64,000 nt of DNA from Agrobacterium sp. RAC06 (GTDB taxonomy: Bacteria; Pseudomonadota; Alphaproteobacteria; Rhizobiales; Rhizobiaceae), in the NCBI RefSeq assembly GCF_001713475.1, contig NZ_CP016499.1:4155501-4219500 (forward strand), read 5' to 3'. Each line of letters opens with the position of its first letter. Within the stretch, counting starts at the first letter, position 1. The translations under genes and the position numbers were made by a program. Shown here one piece after another: positions 49,891-59,964 of this stretch. The notes beneath the pieces were generated by a model. The model did not search any database, was not told where the DNA came from, and saw nothing but the letters and a program-made list of their open reading frames with translations.

Positions 49891-51873
49891 TCAGGCAAGC
49901 TTGGCTTCGGCGGCTGCCACGACTGCGTCCGCCGTGATGCCGAAGTGCTTGTAGAGTTCCTTGGCCGGGCCGGAGGCGCCGAAGGACTTCATGCCGATGA
50001 AGGTGCCGGTGGAACCGATGATGGCGTCCCAGCCCTGGCGGATGCCGGCTTCGATCCCGATATTGACCGCAGCATGACCGATGATCGCTTCCTGGTAGTC
50101 GGCGTCCTGTTCGAAGAAGAGTTCGAAGCAGGGAACGGAGACGACGCGGGCCGGAATGCCCTTGGCTTCCAGCTGCTGCTGGGCCTTGATCGCGATCTCG
50201 ACTTCCGAACCGGAGGCGAAGATCGACACCTTGGCGTCGCTGGCCGAGATCAGCTCATAGGCGCCCTGGGCGCAGAGATTGCGCTCCTCATACTCGGTGC
50301 GGGCCGGGATCAGGTTCTGACGCGTCAGGGCGAGGCCGGACGGACGCTCCTTGTTCTCCAGTGCCACCTGCCAGCACTCGACCGTTTCGGTCGCGTCTGC
50401 CGGGCGGAACATCAGGAGGTTCGGGATGGCGCGGAGCGCTGCCATGTGCTCGACCGGCTGGTGCGTCGGGCCGTCTTCGCCCAGACCGATGGAATCATGG
50501 GTCAGAACGTGGATGACGCGGATGCCCATGAGGGCGGCCAGACGGATCGACGGACGGCAATAGTCCGAGAAGATCAGGAAGCCGCCGGAATAGGGGATCA
50601 GACCGCCATGCAGCGCAATCCCGTTCATCGCAGCCGCCATGCCGTGTTCGCGGATGCCGTAGTGGATGTAACGGCCAGAGAAGTCGGTCGGGGTGATCGA
50701 CTTGGTCTGGCTGGTCTTGGTGTTGTTCGAGCCGGTCAGGTCGGCCGAGCCGCCGAGCGTTTCGGTGACGACACCGTTGATGACTTCAAGCGCATCTTCC
50801 GAAGCCTTGCGGGTTGCAACCGTCGGCTTGGTTTCAGCGAGCTTCTTCTTGTAGGCGTCGACGGCACCGGCGAGCGTGCCCGGCAGTTCGCCAGCGAAGC
50901 GGCGGTTGAACTCGGCGCGCTTCTCAGCATCGGCAGCCGCCAGACGCGCTTCCCAATCCTTGCGGATCTTGGTCGAGCGCAGGCCGGCCAGACGCCAGGC
51001 GTCAAGCACGTCGGCGGGGATCGAGAAGGCTTCCTCGTTCCAGCCGAGCGCCTTGCGGGTGGCGGCGATTTCGTCGGCGCCGAGCGGTGAGCCGTGAACC
51101 TTGTGGGTGCCGGCCTTGTTCGGGGCGCCGAAGCCGATGACGGTCTTGGCGGCGATCATGGTCGGCTTGTCGGAGGCCTTGGCGGTTTCGATGGCAGCGG
51201 CGATCGCTTCCGGATCATGGCCGTCAATCGCGATCGTGTTCCAGCCGGCGGAGCGGAAGCGGGCGTGCTGGTCGGTCGAGTCGGCAAGCGAGATCGCGCC
51301 GTCGATCGAGATGCCGTTGTCGTCCCAGAAGACGATCATCTTGTTGAGCTTCAGGTGGCCGGCCAGCGTGATCGCTTCCTGGCTGATGCCTTCCATGAGG
51401 CAGCCGTCGCCTGCGAGCACATAGGTATAGTGATCCTGCAGCTCCGAGCCGAACTCGTCTGCGAGCTTCTTCTCGGCGAGCGCCATGCCGACGGCCGTGG
51501 CAATGCCCTGACCGAGCGGACCGGTCGTGGTCTCTATGCCCGAGGCGTGGCCGTATTCCGGGTGGCCGGCAGTCTTTGCGCCAAGCTGACGGAAGGACTT
51601 GATGTCCTCGATCGTCATGTCCTCATAGCCGGTCAGATAGAGGAGCGAGTAGATCAGCATCGAGCCGTGACCGGCCGAAAGCACGAAACGGTCGCGGTCT
51701 GGCCAGAGCGGGTTCTTCGGATCGAAGCTCAGGTAGCGGGTGAAAAGAACGGTCGCGACATCGGCGCAGCCCATGGGCATGCCGGGGTGGCCGGAATTGG
51801 CCTTTTCCACTGCATCCATGGCGAGGAAACGGATCGCATTCGCCATCCGCTGATGTTTTTCGGGAGAAATCAT
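49891..51873 (-). CDS. tkt: Transketolase
   Basis: Thiamine-diphosphate enzyme moving two-carbon units in the pentose phosphate pathway. The product has 660 residues. Motifs are [60 protein letters not shown], the thiamine-binding [13 protein letters not shown] with [11 protein letters not shown], and in the second half [20 protein letters not shown] and [19 protein letters not shown]. It leads the glycolytic cluster. A candidate promoter is at 51941-51968. Confidence 0.97.
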   Translation of the reverse strand: MISPEKHQRMANAIRFLAMDAVEKANSGHPGMPMGCADVATVLFTRYLSFDPKNPLWPDRDRFVLSAGHGSMLIYSLLYLTGYEDMTIEDIKSFRQLGAKTAGHPEYGHASGIETTTGPLGQGIATAVGMALAEKKLADEFGSELQDHYTYVLAGDGCLMEGISQEAITLAGHLKLNKMIVFWDDNGISIDGAISLADSTDQHARFRSAGWNTIAIDGHDPEAIAAAIETAKASDKPTMIAAKTVIGFGAPNKAGTHKVHGSPLGADEIAATRKALGWNEEAFSIPADVLDAWRLAGLRSTKIRKDWEARLAAADAEKRAEFNRRFAGELPGTLAGAVDAYKKKLAETKPTVATRKASEDALEVINGVVTETLGGSADLTGSNNTKTSQTKSITPTDFSGRYIHYGIREHGMAAAMNGIALHGGLIPYSGGFLIFSDYCRPSIRLAALMGIRVIHVLTHDSIGLGEDGPTHQPVEHMAALRAIPNLLMFRPADATETVECWQVALENKERPSGLALTRQNLIPARTEYEERNLCAQGAYELISASDAKVSIFASGSEVEIAIKAQQQLEAKGIPARVVSVPCFELFFEQDADYQEAIIGHAAVNIGIEAGIRQGWDAIIGSTGTFIGMKSFGASGPAKELYKHFGITADAVVAAAEAKLA

Positions 51874-52215
51874 GGCTTATCCGCTTGTTCCGGGGCTTCG
51901 AGACACGGCCTGCCGGGACGGGCCGTCTGAACGGGGGTGATCCTTAGCAGGTGCATCGCGCAAGTCAACAAATGGGCCGGGTTGCGGCGTTTCCGGGATG
52001 AAGAAAACATCTCTTTGCCTCTTTCCTGTGCGACGGCGCCGGATGACTTACGGAGCGGCAAGAACGAGACAGTCTTCCACAGAATTGGCTACTTCCGGAG
52101 GCGTGCGCTTTATTGACGCGTGCCAAGGGCGGGGCTTACTGTCCCGGCTCACATGATCGGGGCGGCCGTGACGATTCGTGTAGCGAACAGACTTCACTGA
52201 GGCAGGGGCAAGAGA
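51874..52215. other. Divergent intergenic region between tkt and the DUF4164 gene
   Basis: About 342 bp without a gene. A tkt promoter candidate is at 51941-51968, with a leader hairpin ACGGCC/GGCCGT (51905-51926). On the plus strand TTGACG (52113-52118), 17 nt, TTACTG (52136-52141) is a weak promoter candidate for DUF4164-zapA. Nothing else stands out. Confidence 0.6.
51941..51968 (-). promoter_or_regulatory. Candidate tkt promoter
   Basis: On the minus strand TTGACT (51963-51968), a 16-nt spacer and TAAGGA (51941-51946). The start near 51934 would give a leader of about 60 nt. Confidence 0.45.
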
Positions 52216-52488
52216 ATGCCGGCGGAAAATTCGGTGGATGCCGCGCTCGCGGCGCTGCGGCAGGCTGTCGCCGGGCTCGAGAACGCCGTCGACATGCGTT
52301 TCGAAGCGGAGCGCGAGAGTATGGAGATCGATGGCGAGGTGCGGCGCGTGCATGCCGATCGCGCCCGCCTTGCTCAGGAACTTGACCAGTCGGAATTCCG
52401 GGCCAACCGGCTCGAAGAGGTCAACCGCGAGGTCTCGCGTCGACTGGTGACGGCGATGGAAACGATCCGCGCGGTGCTCGATCGGTAA
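52216..52488 (+). CDS. DUF4164 protein
   Basis: A 90-residue mostly helical protein of the alphaproteobacterial DUF4164 family. A coiled coil runs nearly end to end (LAALRQAVAGLENAVDMR, then RVHADRARLAQELDQSE). It lies directly upstream of zapA (71 bp), an arrangement conserved in rhizobia, which suggests a role with the division machinery; no function is established. Confidence 0.85.
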   Translation: MPAENSVDAALAALRQAVAGLENAVDMRFEAERESMEIDGEVRRVHADRARLAQELDQSEFRANRLEEVNREVSRRLVTAMETIRAVLDR

Positions 52489-52559
52489 AATTCGGGCCGC
52501 GGGGCGCTTGTTTGCATAAGGTGCGGGAGCACCACGCGTAGAAGAGAGTTGGAACGCCG

Positions 52560-52940
52560 ATGGCGCAGGTCACAGTCACGATCGACGGAAAAGCCTATCG
52601 CATGGCGTGCGAGGAGGGGCAGGAAGCCCATCTGACGGAGCTCGCGAGCGAGTTCGATCGTTATGTCGGCCATCTCAAGGGACAGTTCGGTGAGATCGGC
52701 GATCTGAGGATTACCGTCATGGCCGGGATCATGGTCATGGACGAGATGGCCGAGATCAATCGTCGGCTTGCCGCAGCCGAGGCGGAGCTCGCCGGTTTCC
52801 GCGAGGGGCGCGATACAGTCCTGTCAGGCGTGCATCATCGCGAGGAGGCGGTGGCGCATGCGATATCAGACCTTGCAGATCGCTTGAACGGCATCACCCG
52901 CAAACTGACCCAGCGGCCCGCTCCCCAGACTCAGGCTTGA
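52560..52940 (+). CDS. zapA: Cell division protein ZapA
   Basis: A 126-residue ZapA-family protein that binds and bundles FtsZ filaments at midcell. The N-terminal globular head is VTVTIDGKAYRMACEEGQEA, then HLTELASEFDRYVGHLKGQF, and a coiled coil follows (MDEMAEINRRLAAAEAELAG). A C-terminal tail of about 40 residues is an alphaproteobacterial extension. It is immediately upstream of the 6S RNA gene, as in most proteobacteria. Confidence 0.9.
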   Translation: MAQVTVTIDGKAYRMACEEGQEAHLTELASEFDRYVGHLKGQFGEIGDLRITVMAGIMVMDEMAEINRRLAAAEAELAGFREGRDTVLSGVHHREEAVAHAISDLADRLNGITRKLTQRPAPQTQA

Positions 52941-52992
52941 GGACTATTTTTCGAGCCCACTGGCGCAGTGCCCGCGAAGCGCCTATATCTGA

Positions 52993-53158
52993 GTTGCGAT
53001 CTGCGCCTCACGACAGGAACCACAATCCCTGGGGCCATACTCGATCCAAAGGGAGCTGTCCCTGGCCGGGCCCGTGGGCTCGGACATATGGCGCCCACCT
53101 ACGTTTGTAGGCACCCAGGATCGTAAATCTCCATCGGTTGCCGTGGATCGCACCTTCC
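52993..53158 (+). ncRNA. ssrS: 6S RNA (SsrS)
   Basis: Mimics open promoter DNA and binds sigma-70 RNA polymerase. The position downstream of zapA is the conserved one. The closing stem is TGCGATC (about 52995-53001) with GATCGCA (53146-53152). Inside, two long mostly paired arms flank a bubble, with GACAGGAACCACAATCCCTG on the 5' side and GTAGGCACCCAGGATCGTAA on the 3' side, as I know from rhizobial 6S RNA. A -10-like CTATAT precedes it at 52983-52988. The ends are approximate. Confidence 0.85.
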
Positions 53159-53180
53159 TCTTCTGAACAGACATGATGCA

Positions 53181-53212
53181 AAAAGCCGCCGCGATGACTC
53201 GCGACGGCTTTT
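53181..53212 (-). terminator. Bidirectional terminator between 6S RNA and the chemoreceptor
   Basis: A stem of about 14 bp (AAAAGCCGTCGCGA / TCGCGGCGGCTTTT, loop GTCA) with T-runs on both strands. It ends the chemoreceptor gene and would also stop read-through from the 6S RNA side. Confidence 0.92.
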
Positions 53213-53233
53213 CTTTTTGATCGGTTCCTGGGA

Positions 53234-55258
53234 TCAGAATTCTTCCCAGTTGTCCTGCGAGGTGGCGGCCGCCGTGCTGCCGCCACCGAAGGCCTTGGCG
53301 AGGTTGCCGACCATGCGGCGAGCCGGGGAGGCTACTGGGCGCGTCTCGGCCTGAGCCGGAGCCGGGCGTGCTGCGGGACGGGCCGTCGGTGTTGGTGCAG
53401 TGTAGCTCGGCGCGGGAGCGCGGTTCGAGGAGGCTGCGCCGCCTGCGACACGGAACTGCGCGACGAAACTCGCCAGATTGCGGGCGCTGTCGGCCAGACG
53501 GTGGGTCACGGCGGTCGCCTCTTCCACCATGGCGGCGTTCTTCTGGGTGAACTGGTCCATGTGGTTGACCGAGCCATTGATCTCGTTCAACGCGGTGGAC
53601 TGCTCACGGGCAGCCGAGGCGATCGACGTGATGTGGTCGTTGATGACGGCCACCTGGTTGGAGATCTCGGAGAGTGCCGAGCCGGTCTGCTGGACCAGCG
53701 ACACGCCGCCGGCGACGGCTTCACCCGACTTGTTGATCAGCGCCTTGATGTCCTTGGCCGCATTGGCCGAACGCTGGGCGAGTTCACGGACTTCCTGGGC
53801 GACGACGGCAAAGCCCTTGCCGGCTTCACCGGCGCGCGCTGCCTCGACGCCGGCATTGAGCGCCAAGAGGTTGGTCTGGAAGGCGATTTCGTCGATGACG
53901 TTGATGATCTTCGAAATCTCGCTCGACGCCTGCTCGATGCGGCTCATGGCCTCGATTGCGTTGGACACGACCTTGCTGGAGTTCTCCGTGCTCTGGCGCG
54001 CCTTGGTCGCCATGGTTGCAGCTTCGTCTGCCTTGGCCGACGAGCCACGCACGGTCGATGTGATCTCCTCAAGGGCGGCGGATGTCTCTTCCAGAGAGGC
54101 AGCCTGCTGTTCGGTGCGCTTCGACAGGTCGTCGGTCGCGGAGCGCATCTCGGCCGAGCTCGCTTCGATGCCCGAGGTTTCGTCGCGGATTTCGGCAAGC
54201 GTGCTGCTAAGCTTCTCGACAGAGGCGTTGAAGTCGACGCGCAGACGGTCGAGGTTTCCAGTGAAGGCGCGATCGATGCGAACAGTCAGGTCGCCGTCGC
54301 TCAGGCGGTTCAGTCCGTCGGCGAGGGCATCAACGGCTTCCTGAACGAGACGCGCATCTTCGGCCTTGGCGCGCTCACTCTCGGCACGTTCCTGATCTCC
54401 TTGGGCTGCTGCTTCAGCCGCGCGGCGCTCGACCTCAATTTTCTGGATGGCGCTTTCACGGAAGACGTTGATTGCACGCGCAAGTGCGCCGACCTCATTC
54501 TTCAGGTCCTGATCCGGCACCTCGGTTTCGAGCTGGCCGGAGGCCAGACGGTCTGCAACGGCCGTCAGGCGCGGCAGGGAGCCAATGATGCGACGGACGA
54601 GAAGGGTGATCAGCGTTGCGGCGATCAGAAGCACGATCAGCGCAGTGGTGCCGATCGCATAGGTCATTTCGGTCGCGATGCTGTTGATGTCGGCCTTGCG
54701 CACGCCGGCATAGAGAATGCCGAGCACATCACCGGCCGGCGAGAAGATCGGCTGATAGATCGTGTAGTATGGCGTCTCCAGGATGACGGCTTCGCCGCGA
54801 TAGATCTCGCCCTTGACGGAATAGGGATAGACAGCCCCGGTCTGGCCGAGTGCGGTGCCGACGGCGCGGTTGCCGTCCGGCTTGATGATGTTGGTGGTGC
54901 GGCGCCAGAAGTCCTTGCTTTCGGCATCCCAGGCAAAGATCGTGGCCGTCTGGCCGGTCATGCGGCCGATAACGTCGATCATGCCGTGCTCGGTGAATTC
55001 AGCCGGAATGGCTTCCATGACGATGCGCTGGACATTGCCGTCTGCGGCCCATGTCACGGTCGTGCCGGGCAGATCCCGTTCGATGATCGTGGCCGCCGTG
55101 CGAAGACTTGCATCCTGGCCGGCAATTGCCTGCTGCTGGATGCGGGTTTCGATGCTGCCAGAGATGACCCAGGCCACGGCTCCGAGCGCCGCGATCAGGA
55201 TCAGGACCGTCGTGGCGGTGATTGTTTTCGTGATGCCGAAGCGCGAAAAGATCTGCAT
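53234..55258 (-). CDS. Methyl-accepting chemotaxis protein with Cache sensor and pentapeptide tail
   Basis: A 674-residue chemoreceptor. Membrane helix near 11-32, a periplasmic single-Cache domain (about 34-195, with [20 protein letters not shown] and [20 protein letters not shown]), a second helix near 198-217, then HAMP ([20 protein letters not shown]). The signalling domain tip is [20 protein letters not shown], followed by [20 protein letters not shown]. The last five residues NWEEF are the tether that binds CheR/CheB. The gene is inserted between 6S RNA and the cyclo-ligase gene, which are normally adjacent. Confidence 0.93.
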   Translation of the reverse strand: MQIFSRFGITKTITATTVLILIAALGAVAWVISGSIETRIQQQAIAGQDASLRTAATIIERDLPGTTVTWAADGNVQRIVMEAIPAEFTEHGMIDVIGRMTGQTATIFAWDAESKDFWRRTTNIIKPDGNRAVGTALGQTGAVYPYSVKGEIYRGEAVILETPYYTIYQPIFSPAGDVLGILYAGVRKADINSIATEMTYAIGTTALIVLLIAATLITLLVRRIIGSLPRLTAVADRLASGQLETEVPDQDLKNEVGALARAINVFRESAIQKIEVERRAAEAAAQGDQERAESERAKAEDARLVQEAVDALADGLNRLSDGDLTVRIDRAFTGNLDRLRVDFNASVEKLSSTLAEIRDETSGIEASSAEMRSATDDLSKRTEQQAASLEETSAALEEITSTVRGSSAKADEAATMATKARQSTENSSKVVSNAIEAMSRIEQASSEISKIINVIDEIAFQTNLLALNAGVEAARAGEAGKGFAVVAQEVRELAQRSANAAKDIKALINKSGEAVAGGVSLVQQTGSALSEISNQVAVINDHITSIASAAREQSTALNEINGSVNHMDQFTQKNAAMVEEATAVTHRLADSARNLASFVAQFRVAGGAASSNRAPAPSYTAPTPTARPAARPAPAQAETRPVASPARRMVGNLAKAFGGGSTAAATSQDNWEEF

Positions 55259-55422
55259 AGGGAATGGCCTTTGGTCGTTGACTTGGACGTAAGTCTAAGC
55301 GCTTTGAGTTAATCCTTGGTTTTTTAGGGGTTTTCGAAACAGGCTTGACCAAGCGCAAAAACACGATTTTCTGTTGGACTGCCTCCCCAAATCTGGTGTG
55401 GCTGGAAGAAAAGAGCCTTGTG

Positions 55423-56004
55423 ATGGTAGAAAAGCGGGAGTTGAAGGCCGGGATCCGGAAGGCGCGGCTGGCGGTCCGGGACGCGATCCCGGCGGAGATG
55501 AGACTGGAGCACAGTCTTGCCATGGCGGAACTTGCGGGAGACGATCTATCGCTGGAGCCTGGCCTTGTGATCTCCGGCTTCTTCCCGATCCGTTCCGAGG
55601 CGGATATTCGCCCGCTGATGGCGCGGCTGAAAGCCCGGGGTGCGCGGCTCTGCCTGCCTGTCGTTCTCGACAAGGAGACGATTGTTTTCCGCGAACTCGC
55701 AGCCGGCGCGGAGCTCGTCGATACCGGATTTGGCACCCGGGGCCCAGGCCCTGAAGCTGCGGTGCTCGATCCCGATCTGCTTCTGGTTCCGCTCTCTGCC
55801 TTCGATGCCGGTGGCAACCGGATCGGCTATGGTGCGGGTCATTATGACAGGGCGATCGCCCGTCTCAGGGAAAAAGGCCGGCATCCGCGGCTGATCGGCA
55901 TTGCATTCGACTGTCAGGAGGTGGCAGAAGTGCCCTATGAGGCCCATGACGTCCGGCTGGAAGCCGTGCTGACCGAGAGCGGCCTTAGAAGATTCATGGA
56001 GTGA
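55423..56004 (+). CDS. 5-Formyltetrahydrofolate cyclo-ligase
   Basis: ATP-dependent enzyme (193 residues) that converts 5-formyl-THF to 5,10-methenyl-THF. Motifs are KAGIRKARLAVRDAIP, the substrate-binding ISGFFPIRSEADIRPLM, DPDLLLVPLSAFDAGGNRIG and YGAGHYDRAIARL. This gene (ygfA/fau in E. coli) normally follows 6S RNA; here a chemoreceptor gene intervenes. I chose the ATG at 55423; the frame extends 26 codons upstream without a better ribosome site. The YmdB-like gene starts 10 bp after its stop. Confidence 0.92.
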   Translation: MVEKRELKAGIRKARLAVRDAIPAEMRLEHSLAMAELAGDDLSLEPGLVISGFFPIRSEADIRPLMARLKARGARLCLPVVLDKETIVFRELAAGAELVDTGFGTRGPGPEAAVLDPDLLLVPLSAFDAGGNRIGYGAGHYDRAIARLREKGRHPRLIGIAFDCQEVAEVPYEAHDVRLEAVLTESGLRRFME

Positions 56005-56014
56005 TTGGACGAAA

Positions 56015-56839
56015 ATGCGACTTCTGTTCCTCGGAGACATGGTGGGCAAGACCGGACGTACGGCTGTATGGGAGCGGTTGCCGGGCCTGATCTCCGACCT
56101 GAAGCTCGATTTCGTCATCGTCAACGGCGAGAACGCCGCTGGCGGCTTCGGCATCACCGAGGACATCTATCTCGAGACGATCAATGCCGGTGCCGATGTG
56201 GTGACGACCGGCAACCATGTCTGGGACCAGAAGGAGGCCGTGTCGTTCTGCACCCGGCACGACCAGTTCCTGCGCCCGGCCAACTATCCGTCCGGCACGC
56301 CCGGTAAGGGGTCCGGCCTTTTCTACGCGCGCAATGGTGCGCGCGTGCTCGTCGCCAACATCATGGGTCGGGTGTTCATGCATCCCGAGCTCGACGATCC
56401 CTTCAAGTCCGCCGAGACGATCCTGGCTGCCTGCCCGCTTAAGGAGCAGGCAGACGTCATCGTCTTCGATTTCCATGCCGAAGCGACCAGTGAGAAGCAG
56501 TGCTTCGGACATTTCGTTGATGGCCGTGCGAGCTTTGTCGTCGGCACCCACACTCATGTGCCGACCGCCGACCACCAGATTCTGAACGGTGGTACGGCCT
56601 ATATGTCGGATGCCGGCATGTGCGGTGATTATGACTCCTCGCTCGGCATGGAGAAGGAAGAGCCGCTGAACCGTTTCATCTCGAAGATGCCCAAGGGCCG
56701 CTTCGAGGCGGCAAGCGGCCCCGCTACGATCTGTGGCGTGGGTGTCGAGATCTCCGACAGCACGGGGCTTGCCGAAAAGATTGCGCCACTCCGGCTCGGG
56801 CCGCGGCTCGCCGAGACGATCCCGCCCTTCTGGGCCTGA
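56015..56839 (+). CDS. YmdB-like 2',3'-cyclic phosphodiesterase (TIGR00282)
   Basis: A 274-residue calcineurin-like metallophosphoesterase of the TIGR00282/YmdB family. Metal ligands are in FLGDMVGKTGR, IVNGENAAGGFG, TTGNHVWDQKE, IVFDFHAEATSEK and VVGTHTHVPTAD. YmdB hydrolyses 2',3'-cyclic nucleotides and affects motility and biofilm in Bacillus. It follows the cyclo-ligase gene closely, so the two are likely one transcript. Confidence 0.93.
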   Translation: MRLLFLGDMVGKTGRTAVWERLPGLISDLKLDFVIVNGENAAGGFGITEDIYLETINAGADVVTTGNHVWDQKEAVSFCTRHDQFLRPANYPSGTPGKGSGLFYARNGARVLVANIMGRVFMHPELDDPFKSAETILAACPLKEQADVIVFDFHAEATSEKQCFGHFVDGRASFVVGTHTHVPTADHQILNGGTAYMSDAGMCGDYDSSLGMEKEEPLNRFISKMPKGRFEAASGPATICGVGVEISDSTGLAEKIAPLRLGPRLAETIPPFWA

Positions 56840-56874
56840 CGGCGGGATCGAGTGTCATGATGGCGACGGGGTCA

Positions 56875-58230
56875 TCAATGGCGCGACGTCTTGCGCTCCA
56901 ACCTTCCCAGCTTCTGCAAGACTTCGCTGGATGCGACCTCGACGCATTGCAGCTGCTTTAGCGCCGAACCGATGTCACCAGCGTTGTAGCAGCGGACGGC
57001 TTCCAGTCCGTGCTCGTGCACCCGGCAATGTGGTTCGTCCAGCGAAAGGAAGTCGCTGTCCTGGCCGAGTGGCGTCGTGCGGGCGCCGAGATACCATTTG
57101 CCGAGGCGGCAGTTCTTGTGGTCGGCCAGTTCCCGAGGATCGAGCCTGTCGCGGCCCACCATCATGTTGGCCAGGCGCCGTTTCCAGATCACATGGTCCG
57201 ATTGCGCCAGCAGAACGACCTTGCCGGGGATGTCTTCCTCGGCCAGAACCTTCAGCCGCCTGTCGAGGCCGGCCTGGGCACTGGCGATCGCATCCATGAC
57301 CCGGCCGAGTTGGCGGGTCGCGTCGCCGGCGCTCGTGGCGATATGGGTAATCCCGTTTGCCACGCTCGAAGAGGCCGCCTTCTGCTCGACGAGACCGCTT
57401 GCGATCTGGGCTGCGCTGTCGGCGCTCTCGTTGACCTGGCGCAGGGCATCCGCGAGCCGGGTTGAAAGCTTGTCGAGGGCAGTCGTGCCGGCACTTGCAG
57501 AGCTTCTGCTGACGGACATCGCCTCGTTCATCGAGGTCAGGCCCTGCTCAAGATCCATAACGATCTTGGAAATCTCCGTTGTCGCATTGGCAGTGCGGTC
57601 GGAGAGCGCCTTCACTTCCGAAGCGACGACGGCAAAACCGCGCCCAGCCTCGCCGGCGCGTGCCGCTTCGACGGCCGCATTGATTGCGAGCATATTGGTC
57701 TGGGACGCGATCTTCTTGATGTTGGCAGCGATCTCTGAAATGCGCGAACCCAGGGTATGGATCGAGGCGATCCGGTCGGAGGCATCGCCGAGAGCCCGGT
57801 TGATGCCCTCCATGGTCGTGCGTGTGTCCATGGCCGACTGCCGAGCCTCGTCACAGGCGGCGCCCGCGCGTCGCGTGCCGCCAGAAATCTCTTCGCCGTG
57901 ACGGGCGATCTCATCCACCGTTGCCGCCATTTCTTCGGCCGCTGCGGCAATGTCATGCGTGCGGTGGTCGACCTGCTTCAGATCGTAGAGCAGATTGGCC
58001 GACATGGTGGCAGTTTCGTTGACGTTGACCGATATTTCGACAACGTCCTTCAGTTGAGCGCCCGACCGTTCCTGACAGCGCGCAATCAGGCGCGCGATGG
58101 CGCGATCCAGTGGGTCCGAGCCGGACGGCAGTTTGCTGAAATCCTCGTTGAGAGCTGCTTCTATACAATCCAGTAGGGCATAGCCGGTGGTCTGGGTGTC
58201 GTGGTCGAATAAGGCTTGCGCCGCCGGCAT
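56875..58230 (-). CDS. Soluble chemoreceptor with C-terminal zinc-binding CZB domain
   Basis: A 451-residue chemotaxis protein with no membrane segment or HAMP, so it is cytosolic. The signalling domain tip is [18 protein letters not shown] with [18 protein letters not shown]. The C-terminal CZB domain (about 330-430) has [25 protein letters not shown] and the [12 protein letters not shown] histidines, the His-Cys-His zinc site that senses hypochlorous acid or zinc in other species. The first 60 residues show no known sensor fold. Divergent from the MBL-fold gene. Confidence 0.93.
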   Translation of the reverse strand: MPAAQALFDHDTQTTGYALLDCIEAALNEDFSKLPSGSDPLDRAIARLIARCQERSGAQLKDVVEISVNVNETATMSANLLYDLKQVDHRTHDIAAAAEEMAATVDEIARHGEEISGGTRRAGAACDEARQSAMDTRTTMEGINRALGDASDRIASIHTLGSRISEIAANIKKIASQTNMLAINAAVEAARAGEAGRGFAVVASEVKALSDRTANATTEISKIVMDLEQGLTSMNEAMSVSRSSASAGTTALDKLSTRLADALRQVNESADSAAQIASGLVEQKAASSSVANGITHIATSAGDATRQLGRVMDAIASAQAGLDRRLKVLAEEDIPGKVVLLAQSDHVIWKRRLANMMVGRDRLDPRELADHKNCRLGKWYLGARTTPLGQDSDFLSLDEPHCRVHEHGLEAVRCYNAGDIGSALKQLQCVEVASSEVLQKLGRLERKTSRH

Positions 58231-58455
58231 GGGATGTCCTCTCCAGATGTCTGTCGCAGGATGCAGGCCCCGCGTGGGTGCGAAGATTGACCAGCAGCGC
58301 TTAAGGTTCGATTAAGTCTCCCGCCTCGGAACAGGGTTCTTTCTGCGCCTGCGATAACGGCAAATTGACAAGCGCTGCTCGGTCTTGTGCCTTTACCCAA
58401 GGGATAAGCTGCCTCATGCTCGCATTTCTGATCTGGATGGGATGCAGGGAGCGGC

Positions 58456-59298
58456 ATGATGCTGAGACTGGTGTTGTCCACGATGGTGCTCTCGGCTTTG
58501 GCCGGTGGTGCCTTGGCGCAAGAGGCACAGCGACCGCAGGTCAGCCAGTGCCAATTGATCGCCGAGAAAATTCCCAAGGTTCAGTACGCCAACTTCACGC
58601 CTTCATCCTCCGGTGCTCCCGCATTGACGCTAGCGCAGGTGCAGGAAGACGTGGTCATCACCTTCGTCGGCCATTCGACTTTCCAGATCGACACGCCAGC
58701 CGGCATCTCGATCGCCACCGATTTCAACGGCTGGCTTCGCACGTCGCGCACGCCTGACGTGGTAACGATGAACAAGGCGCATTCGAGCCACTATACCCTC
58801 AACCCGGATCCGGCGATCGGGGCTGTCCTGCAAGGCTGGAACGAAGCCCAGCCGGGCGAACCCATCGAGCATCGCCTGGTCGTTGGCGATGCCTATGTCC
58901 GAAACGTGCCGACGGATATCAGAAGCTGGGGCGGCACCATGGAGTCGAACGGCAACTCGATCTTTATCATCGAAGTCGCCGGTCTCTGCATTGGCCATCT
59001 CGGGCACCTGCATCACGAATTGACCGACACCCATTACGGCGAGATCGGCCGACTTGATATCGTCATGGTGCCGGTGGATGGGGGGCTGACGCTCGGGGCC
59101 GACAGCATGAGCCGGATCGTGCAGCGTCTGCGCTCCGCAGTAATCCTGCCCATGCATCGTCGTGGTCCGCCGATCGAGACTTTCCTGTCGATGTTCGACG
59201 ATGGTTTCGATACGCAGATCTCGGAGAATCGCGGCTTCACGGTGTCCATGCGGACATTGCCGAAGAAACCGCTGATTCTGGTCTTGCAGGGGGTTTAG
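58456..59298 (+). CDS. Secreted metallo-beta-lactamase-fold protein (UlaG-like, altered metal motif)
   Basis: A 280-residue exported protein with a signal peptide (residues 1-22, ending ALAQEA). The MBL fold is recognised from TFVGHSTFQIDTPAGISIAT, VVTMNKAHSSHYTLNPDP, CIGHLGHLHHELTDTHYGE, DIVMVPVDGGLTLG and AVILPMHRR. The canonical H-x-H-x-D-H is replaced by HSSHYT, and the usual HLGDLGH by HLGHLHH, so the metal site is altered. Catalytic activity is therefore uncertain. The ATG has AGGGAGCGGC upstream. It ends in a hairpin shared with the convergent gene. Confidence 0.82.
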   Translation: MMLRLVLSTMVLSALAGGALAQEAQRPQVSQCQLIAEKIPKVQYANFTPSSSGAPALTLAQVQEDVVITFVGHSTFQIDTPAGISIATDFNGWLRTSRTPDVVTMNKAHSSHYTLNPDPAIGAVLQGWNEAQPGEPIEHRLVVGDAYVRNVPTDIRSWGGTMESNGNSIFIIEVAGLCIGHLGHLHHELTDTHYGEIGRLDIVMVPVDGGLTLGADSMSRIVQRLRSAVILPMHRRGPPIETFLSMFDDGFDTQISENRGFTVSMRTLPKKPLILVLQGV

Positions 59299-59305
59299 GA
59301 CCCCC
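59289..59305. terminator. Compact hairpin at the convergent gene ends
   Basis: GGGGGT and ACCCCC with loop TTAGG include the stop codon of the MBL-fold gene (59296-59298) and lie 8 bp before the end of the convergent gene. No T-run, so it is probably a weak bidirectional terminator or a protective 3' hairpin. Confidence 0.4.
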
Positions 59306-59313
59306 TATGGGCC

Positions 59314-59817
59314 TCAGGCGAAGCGCACCTCGCGGTGCACGCCGACGTCAGGCAGTTTATCGTCACTCATGTTCGCCTTGGCGATCTCCCAGCCGAACTT
59401 CAGCGAGCTGTTGGTGGACGCCCAGATCTCGCCGTCGTCCAGCTTGAGTTCCAGAAGCGTCAGCGTCGGATCGGACTTTCCACCCTCGTACCAGGCAGCA
59501 ACGACCGAGTTCCAGTATTCGTCGATCTTCACCGGATCCTTGTTCTCGACCAACGTGCCTGCGAGGCAGGCGTGATAGTCATGATCCTTGCCAACGACGC
59601 AGAAGTGAGCGCGGCTGCCGGGACGCATGGCCTGCACAAGATGGCTATCGGTCTTGGTGAAGAACCAGATGGCGTTACGCTTGCGGTCCGCATTCGGGGC
59701 CATCGGCTGCATGTGCATGTTGCCACCCATCAGGCCAAGCATGCCGGCATGGACATTGTCGATTTCATCCCAAAGCTGTTCGACGGGATTTTCGCGGGCT
59801 TCGCTGAAACTTGCCAT
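59314..59817 (-). CDS. General stress protein 26-like (PNPOx fold, FMN-binding)
   Basis: A 167-residue split-barrel flavin-binding protein. It begins with PVEQLWDEIDNVHAGMLGLM and contains MQPMAPNADRKRNAIWFFTK, RPGSRAHFCVVGKDHDYHAC and a WASTNSSLKFGWEIAKAN ending. This matches general-stress-protein-26-type pyridoxamine-phosphate-oxidase-like proteins. These often protect against oxidative or heat stress; the substrate is unknown. Convergent with the MBL-fold gene. Confidence 0.87.
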   Translation of the reverse strand: MASFSEARENPVEQLWDEIDNVHAGMLGLMGGNMHMQPMAPNADRKRNAIWFFTKTDSHLVQAMRPGSRAHFCVVGKDHDYHACLAGTLVENKDPVKIDEYWNSVVAAWYEGGKSDPTLTLLELKLDDGEIWASTNSSLKFGWEIAKANMSDDKLPDVGVHREVRFA

Positions 59818-59964
59818 GTTCTATCTCCTTGTCGTGTGTGCTCACAGCAACGAGTTGGGCAGGCACTTGTTCCGGCTTTCTGAACCGCTGTAGCGGCCTT
59901 GAAACAGCTGGCTTTCGCCCTTATAAGGCGGCCATTCCCACAAACAGACCTGATCAGGGGTGCC

